Assembly (NCBI GenBank): GCA_020436125.1 | Contig: JAGQYK010000016.1 | Location: 14,767-60,750 of the forward strand | Direction of reading: 5' to 3' | DNA length: 45,984 nucleotides | Source of the DNA: Cyclobacteriaceae bacterium | GTDB lineage: Bacteria > Bacteroidota > Bacteroidia > Cytophagales > Cyclobacteriaceae | Shown: in pieces, positions 41,752-45,984 of the stretch | How the letters are laid out: every line of letters begins with the position of its first letter | Position numbering within the stretch: position 1 is the stretch's first letter | Translations under genes and position numbers: made by a program | Notes under the pieces: model-generated | The model's input: only the letters and a program-made list of their open reading frames with translations | Database searches by the model: none | What the model was told of the DNA's origin: nothing

Positions 41752-42216
41752 ATGTGGCAAAGGAAACAAACTGTATTTCTGGTGATTGTTGGAGCATGTA
41801 TGCTGATCAGTATTTTCTTTCCTGTATGGCAATCCTATAGTGATGGTGTACAGAAAGTATTATTTCCACTTCATTACTCCGTTACGGAAGGCGATGTAAA
41901 GACAACCATTTATTTCCCTTTTAGTTTAAGTGCCATCTTCGCCATTGCCGCAGCAACGGTAGCCTTCTTTGAAATCGGAAAATTTAATAACCGAATGCTG
42001 CAAATAAAGCTAGGAGCACTTAACTCTTTCTTTATGGCAGGCAGCATTGGGTCTGCAGTCTATTTTGCTACCGACTTGATCAAAACTCATCAAGAAGCAG
42101 GACAATACGGATTCGCAATGTTTCTGCCCGTGATCGCAATGGTTAGCAACATGATAGCCAATCGCTTTATCAGAAAAGACGAAAAGTTAGTGAGAGACTC
42201 CGATCGACTTCGCTAA
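41752..42216 (+). CDS. DUF4293 family membrane protein
   Basis: A 154-residue protein with four hydrophobic segments (about 8-26, 54-74, 86-106, 124-142). The MWQRKQTVFLVI start and the NRFIRKDEKLVRDSDRLR tail are the DUF4293 hallmarks. The family is Bacteroidota-specific with unknown function. The gene precedes tpx by 53 bases; whether they share a transcript is unclear. Confidence 0.9.
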   Translation: MWQRKQTVFLVIVGACMLISIFFPVWQSYSDGVQKVLFPLHYSVTEGDVKTTIYFPFSLSAIFAIAAATVAFFEIGKFNNRMLQIKLGALNSFFMAGSIGSAVYFATDLIKTHQEAGQYGFAMFLPVIAMVSNMIANRFIRKDEKLVRDSDRLR

Positions 42217-42269
42217 ACTTTATCACATAGAAATTGTTCTTATTATTCAATCTATAAATCAATTGAAAC

Positions 42270-42767
42270 ATGGCACAAACTAAACTAGGAGAAAATACAG
42301 TGAATACAATTGGCGATTTGCCAGCCGTTGGTTCCACAGCACCAAATTTTACTTTGGTGGATAACACTTTGAAAGACGTAAGCCTTGCGGATTTCAAAGG
42401 AAAAAAAGTTGTACTCAATATCTTTCCAAGTATTGATACTGGCGTTTGCGCTACTTCTGTAAGAGAATTTAATAAAAAGGCGTCTTCATTAGATAATACT
42501 GTAGTAGTTTCCATTTCTAAAGACCTGCCTTTCGCTTTCAAACGCTTCTGTGGTGCAGAAGGAATTGACAAAGTGGTTACACTTTCCGATTTCAGAAACT
42601 CAGGTTTTTCAAAAGATTATGGAATGGAGATGACAGATGGAGGAATGAAAGGATTTTTTGCCAGAGCCATTGTGGTTTTGGACGACCAAGGAAAAGTAAA
42701 ACATACGGAAGTGGTTCCTGCAGTAGGACAAGAGCCCAACTATGATGCAGCATTGAGTGCGCTCTAA
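42270..42767 (+). CDS. tpx: Thiol peroxidase (atypical 2-Cys peroxiredoxin)
   Basis: Tpx reduces hydroperoxides, using thioredoxin as reductant. 165 residues is normal. The peroxidatic Cys60 is in PSIDTGVCATSVREF and the resolving Cys94 in FKRFCGAEGI, matching Cys61 and Cys95 of E. coli Tpx. The C-terminal half with DQGKVKHTEVVPAVGQEPNY is family-typical. A terminator follows. Confidence 0.96.
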   Translation: MAQTKLGENTVNTIGDLPAVGSTAPNFTLVDNTLKDVSLADFKGKKVVLNIFPSIDTGVCATSVREFNKKASSLDNTVVVSISKDLPFAFKRFCGAEGIDKVVTLSDFRNSGFSKDYGMEMTDGGMKGFFARAIVVLDDQGKVKHTEVVPAVGQEPNYDAALSAL

Positions 42768-42789
42768 GTTGCATAAACTCTCAATCACA

Positions 42790-42824
42790 AGCTCCCCTTC
42801 TTTTCAGTTGGGGAGTTTTACTTT
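42790..42824 (+). terminator. tpx terminator
   Basis: CTCCCC (42792-42797) pairs with GGGGAG (42810-42815) around a twelve-base loop, followed by TTTTACTTT. Confidence 0.7.
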
Positions 42825-42878
42825 GTAGCCGATTCATTTATTTCTACCTTTCCTATCCATCATTCCCTTTCTCAAACC

Positions 42879-44132
42879 ATGAAATTGTTAACAGCAGCGA
42901 GTCTTATTTTATTCTTATCCATTCAAATCACAAGTGCACAAACCTATTATCTCCAACCTGATCGGGTATTTGACGGAAACGAAATGCATGAAGGTTGGGT
43001 AGTGATAGTAAAAGAAAATAAAATTGCTGAAGCAGGTCCGGCTAATAAAATTACAAAACCCAGAGGCGCTACTACTATCTCATTATCAGGCACAACACTG
43101 ATGCCCGGAATGATCGAAGGGCATTCTCATTTATTATTATACCCTTACAACCAAACTGCCTGGAATGATCAGGTAATGAAAGAATCAGATGCCTATAGAG
43201 TAGCCAGAGGAACGGTGCATGCCAAAAATACTTTGATGGCAGGGTTTACCACGGTAAGAGATCTTGGCTCTGAAGGGGCCGGGTATGCGGATGTAGGGTT
43301 AAAAAAATCAATTGAGGATGGTGTGATCCCAGGCCCAAGAATGTTAGTAGCAGGAAGAGCTATAGTGGCTACAGGAAGTTATGGGCCAAAAGGATTTGAT
43401 ACTGACTTTGATGTGATGCTTGGGGCCGAGCCTGCTGATGGCAATGACCTCATTCGTGTTACGAGAGATCAAATCGGGAAAGGAGCCGACATTGTAAAAG
43501 TATATGCTGATTATAGATGGGGAGCCAACGGTGAGGCCGCACCTACCTTCTCTATTGAAGAATTAAAATTAATTGTAGAAACAGCAAAAAGTAGTGGCCG
43601 ACCAACTGTGGCTCACGCCTCCACCAAAGAAGGAATGCGTAGGGCCGTAATGGCAGGAGTGGAAACCATAGAACATGGCGATCAGGGTGATGATGAGATT
43701 TTCAAATTGATGAAGGAGAAAGGGGTTGCATTTTGTCCTACACTGGCAGCAGGTGACGCTATCCTTCAATACAATGGTTGGAAAAAGGGAACTGATCCAG
43801 ACCCGGAAAGAATAGTGAGTAAAAAATCAAGTTTCAGCAGTGCGTTAAAAGCGGGTGTAGTGATTGCAGCTGGTGGAGATGTGGGCGTGTTCCCTCATGG
43901 AGAAAATGTAACAGAACTGGAGTTAATGAAAGATTATGGAATGGATATAATGGCTATTTTGAAATCAGTGACTTCTGTGAATGCTAAAACATTTCACTTG
44001 AAAAACTTGGGTGAAATAAAGCCAGAATTTCTAGCTGACCTCGTGGCCGTAAAAGGAAACCCAACAAAAAATATATCTGATCTTAGAAACGTTTCGTTTG
44101 TAATGAAAAACGGTGTTATTTATAAACAGTAA
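42879..44132 (+). CDS. Secreted imidazolonepropionase-like amidohydrolase
   Basis: A 417-residue amidohydrolase with a signal peptide (cleavage near Ala20-Gln21). Metal ligands of the two-zinc type: His82 and His84 in EGHSHLLL, Lys207 in DIVKVYADY (probably carboxylated), His246 in AHAS, His266 in IEHGD, and Asp334 in GGDVG. The family includes Xaa-Pro dipeptidases and other peptide or cyclic-amide hydrolases; the substrate cannot be read. It acts in the periplasm. The DUF1287 gene follows after 16 bases. Confidence 0.85.
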   Translation: MKLLTAASLILFLSIQITSAQTYYLQPDRVFDGNEMHEGWVVIVKENKIAEAGPANKITKPRGATTISLSGTTLMPGMIEGHSHLLLYPYNQTAWNDQVMKESDAYRVARGTVHAKNTLMAGFTTVRDLGSEGAGYADVGLKKSIEDGVIPGPRMLVAGRAIVATGSYGPKGFDTDFDVMLGAEPADGNDLIRVTRDQIGKGADIVKVYADYRWGANGEAAPTFSIEELKLIVETAKSSGRPTVAHASTKEGMRRAVMAGVETIEHGDQGDDEIFKLMKEKGVAFCPTLAAGDAILQYNGWKKGTDPDPERIVSKKSSFSSALKAGVVIAAGGDVGVFPHGENVTELELMKDYGMDIMAILKSVTSVNAKTFHLKNLGEIKPEFLADLVAVKGNPTKNISDLRNVSFVMKNGVIYKQ

Positions 44133-44148
44133 TAAACCTTAAAATAAA

Positions 44149-44727
44149 GTGAGGTACGGGATAACAATTCTCCTTTCACTTGTTATTTCCCTAAGCAGGG
44201 CACAGGATACTTTTTCTAAAAAGTTATCAGATGCAGCTGTTGAACTTACCACTCATAAAGTTCAGTACGATCCCACCTACTTCAGCATACCTTATCCCAA
44301 TGGAGATGTTCCTTCCGATAAAGGAGTTTGTACCGATGTAGTTATTCGTGCTTACCGAAAGCTTGGGATTGATTTACAAAAAGAAGTGCATGAGGACATG
44401 GCCAGTAATTTCTCGCTTTATCCAAAAGACTGGGGTTTAAAGACTACAGATAAAAACATTGACCACCGAAGAGTCCCTAATCTGATGACATTTTTTAAAC
44501 GACATGGCACGGTGAAAAAGAAAAGCACCAACCCTAACGATTATGCTCCGGGCGATATTGTTACCTGGAATTTAGGAGGAGGAACAAACCATATTGGAAT
44601 TTTGATCGATCAAAAATCGCAAGACAATGAGCGATACCTGGTTGTTCACAACATTGGCAATGGTCAGGAAATTTCTGATTGCTTGTTTCAATTCAAAATC
44701 ATCGGGCACTACTCCTACGAGAAGTAA
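44149..44727 (+). CDS. DUF1287 family protein, NlpC/P60-like
   Basis: A 192-residue secreted protein (signal peptide ending around SRAQD). The core holds Cys61 in DKGVCTDVVIRAYR and His148 in GGGTNHIGILID, which resembles a papain-like NlpC/P60-type active site; the family is DUF1287. A peptidoglycan or peptide amidase is a reasonable inference. The start is GTG at 44149. Probably co-transcribed with the amidohydrolase upstream. Confidence 0.85.
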   Translation: MRYGITILLSLVISLSRAQDTFSKKLSDAAVELTTHKVQYDPTYFSIPYPNGDVPSDKGVCTDVVIRAYRKLGIDLQKEVHEDMASNFSLYPKDWGLKTTDKNIDHRRVPNLMTFFKRHGTVKKKSTNPNDYAPGDIVTWNLGGGTNHIGILIDQKSQDNERYLVVHNIGNGQEISDCLFQFKIIGHYSYEK

Positions 44728-44730
44728 ATT

Positions 44731-45597
44731 CTAATTGAGCTTGGAGAGTCTAATCCTTGCATCGTCAGCCCTGATGTTGACCTTAGCAGTGCCATTGGCT
44801 AATTTCAGACTGGTGAAGGTTTCTGATTTTTCATAAACATCAAAAGCCCCCTCTGCAATCACTCTTGCATCATCGTGGCGCACGTCAAATTGGCCTCCTC
44901 CTTTGGTCACCACCATTGACACCGAACCATCCTCCGCATTAATATTATACTCTCCACTATTGGACAAGGAAGTTTCAATCATAAAATCCCCATCATCAAT
45001 ATCAGCTACTACTTTCGAAAAATTTCCGTTTTTAATTCTGACGTCTCCATCGTCAATATCAATTTCAATAGCGCCTCTTCCCTGATCCATAGTCAGGTTG
45101 CCATCATCCATTTGAAATCGAAACTTAGCTCCCTTACATCCTATCAAATCAATATCACCATCATCAACACCCATCACAATAGATCCATTGATATTCATTA
45201 TCTGATAATCCCCATCATCACCCTTCACCAGAATACTAGCACCTTCAGGGGCTTCTATTTTAATCTCGTAATCTTCATTATAGTACCCTACAATACCATG
45301 ACTAGAAGAGCTTGATCGCTCTCTGATTTTCAAATTGCCATTGGAGTTGTCTATTTCAATAGCAAATTCATCACTACCAAAAAATAGTCCTTTGGTAATT
45401 ACCGTTCTGTCAATTTTCAAATGCACATTTTTTCTGCTTGAGCCAGTAATGGTAACCTTGGCGTCAGAAGAGGATAAATCTATACTGCCTGTTGGACTCA
45501 GGTCAAATTCTTTATCCAAGTGATAGTCTCCTTCTTTTTGTGCCCAAAGTGTAATGCTAAACAAAAGGGCGGCAATGGTAAGTAATGTGGTTTTCAT
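44731..45597 (-). CDS. Secreted DUF4097-like repeat protein (DDG repeats)
   Basis: A 288-residue secreted protein (signal peptide to about Ala19). From residue 127 a DDG-type motif recurs at 127, 145, 164, 182, 201, 222 and 242 (DDGD, DDGN, EDGS, HDDA), with a further DDA near 278: a period of 18-21 residues. This suggests a right-handed beta-solenoid with Asp-rich turns, like DUF4097/adhesin-like proteins. Function unknown. The start codon lies in a strong hairpin. It follows the nucleoside phosphorylase gene by 51 bases on the same strand. Confidence 0.8.
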   Translation of the reverse strand: MKTTLLTIAALLFSITLWAQKEGDYHLDKEFDLSPTGSIDLSSSDAKVTITGSSRKNVHLKIDRTVITKGLFFGSDEFAIEIDNSNGNLKIRERSSSSSHGIVGYYNEDYEIKIEAPEGASILVKGDDGDYQIMNINGSIVMGVDDGDIDLIGCKGAKFRFQMDDGNLTMDQGRGAIEIDIDDGDVRIKNGNFSKVVADIDDGDFMIETSLSNSGEYNINAEDGSVSMVVTKGGGQFDVRHDDARVIAEGAFDVYEKSETFTSLKLANGTAKVNIRADDARIRLSKLN

Positions 45598-45620
45598 ATG
45601 GGATGGTTTTCACCCATATG
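45595..45620 (-). promoter_or_regulatory. Hairpin including the start codon of the DUF4097-like gene
   Basis: CATATGGG (45595-45602), ten-base loop, CCCATATG (45613-45620): perfect 8-base arms. On the minus strand the ATG of the gene is inside the 3' arm, so in RNA the start codon would be sequestered. Confidence 0.5.
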
Positions 45621-45648
45621 ACGCTGATTAACCATCAGAGGTTGCACC

Positions 45649-45984
45649 TTATAGCAATCCTATCAAATCGACATAAAGATCAGTGAGGGCAACTTCCGCC
45701 TTTCCAGCGATTTCAATGATTTCATTAATGTTGGCAGGTTTTAAATTATCCGGATCACAATCATCGGTTAGCACAGAAATTGCACAACAAGGCAATGAGA
45801 CATGATTGGCCACTATCACTTCAGGAACCGTTGACATCCCTACTGCATCCGCACCAATTCTATGCAAAAAGCGATATTCGGCCCGGGTTTCAAGATTAGG
45901 CCCGGTAACACAAACATATACACCCTCATTTAGCGTAATACTCCGCTCAATGGCAATGGCTTTCAATTTGGTATTCAACTCCTT
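45649..45984 (-). CDS. punA: Purine nucleoside phosphorylase (3' part, cut by window edge)
   Basis: Only the C-terminal 111 codons are present; the frame is open to the window edge at 45984. The segment TGPNLETRAEYRFLHRIG, followed by GMSTVPEVIVANH, is the family signature of type I (trimeric) purine nucleoside phosphorylases, covering the purine- and ribose-binding residues including the Glu of NLE and Asn-His of the last motif. It cleaves inosine and guanosine to base and ribose-1-phosphate. Its start is outside this window. Confidence 0.9.
   Translation of the reverse strand, partial: KELNTKLKAIAIERSITLNEGVYVCVTGPNLETRAEYRFLHRIGADAVGMSTVPEVIVANHVSLPCCAISVLTDDCDPDNLKPANINEIIEIAGKAEVALTDLYVDLIGLL

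Noticed and set aside
1-45984. Mobile element, prophage, CRISPR or defence island
   Set aside because: No transposase, integrase, recombinase, phage structural protein, regularly spaced direct repeats or defence nuclease was found; gene content is housekeeping.

Overview
The window looks like chromosomal DNA of a Bacteroidota bacterium, most likely of the order Cytophagales. The evidence is gene content (families largely confined to Bacteroidota: DUF4270, DUF4286, DUF4293, a 377-residue NusB, a Rho with a long disordered insertion), recurrent TAnnTTTG -7 elements with TTG/TTTG about 16-21 nt upstream (the Bacteroidota sigma factor pattern), few Shine-Dalgarno sequences, several GTG starts, and moderate to low GC. 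No phage, IS element, integron, CRISPR array or rRNA gene was seen. It is mostly core genome in short operons.

Layout. 1-2192 (-): panC-panD and a flippase-like membrane protein. 2312-6486 (+): a degenerate GT5 glycogen-synthase-like protein, a DUF4270 lipoprotein and glmS. 6473-7594: a 3-hydroxyacyl-CoA dehydrogenase-like pseudoenzyme (-) divergent from ridA (+). 7591-9869 (+): a membrane protein, gltX and a small basic protein. 9874-14237: an ICMT-like methyltransferase, a saccharopine/alanine dehydrogenase-like enzyme, a small conserved protein, DUF4286, a GNAT and serS. 14499-19344: rho, a DEAD-box helicase, pyrC, tRNA-His and a small protein, separated by clear hairpin terminators. 19368-23868: a zinc-ribbon membrane protein, an alpha/beta hydrolase with dxs, and scpA. 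23871-33598 (-): nusB, ytxH-like, DUF1573, then yajC-ybbR-coaE followed without a gap by a complete RND efflux system (adaptor, pump, TolC-like channel). 33669-41677: leucine dehydrogenase, two half ABC exporters on opposite strands around an outer-membrane-like protein, truA, a frameshifted four-helix-bundle gene and a thiolase. 41752-45984: DUF4293, tpx, a secreted amidohydrolase, DUF1287, a DUF4097-type repeat protein and the 3' part of a purine nucleoside phosphorylase cut by the window edge.

Functional themes are cofactor and precursor supply (pantothenate/CoA: panC, panD, coaE; isoprenoids: dxs; pyrimidines: pyrC; amino sugars: glmS), translation and transcription (gltX, serS, truA, tRNA-His, rho, nusB) and envelope transport. 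No gap longer than 300 bases lacks a gene. The longest is the 261-base serS/rho intergenic region, which holds a probable long rho leader.

I found no clearly new multi-gene system. The best leads are: (i) a 3-hydroxyacyl-CoA dehydrogenase-like protein that has lost its NAD and catalytic motifs and is divergent from ridA across a perfect 7+7 inverted repeat; (ii) an MdlA/MdlB-like heterodimeric ABC exporter whose halves lie on opposite strands with complementary degenerate sites; (iii) -7 elements placed so that pyrC and scpA should be leaderless; (iv) an 8-bp-arm hairpin that buries the start codon of the DUF4097-type gene; (v) a one-base frameshift in the four-helix-bundle gene.
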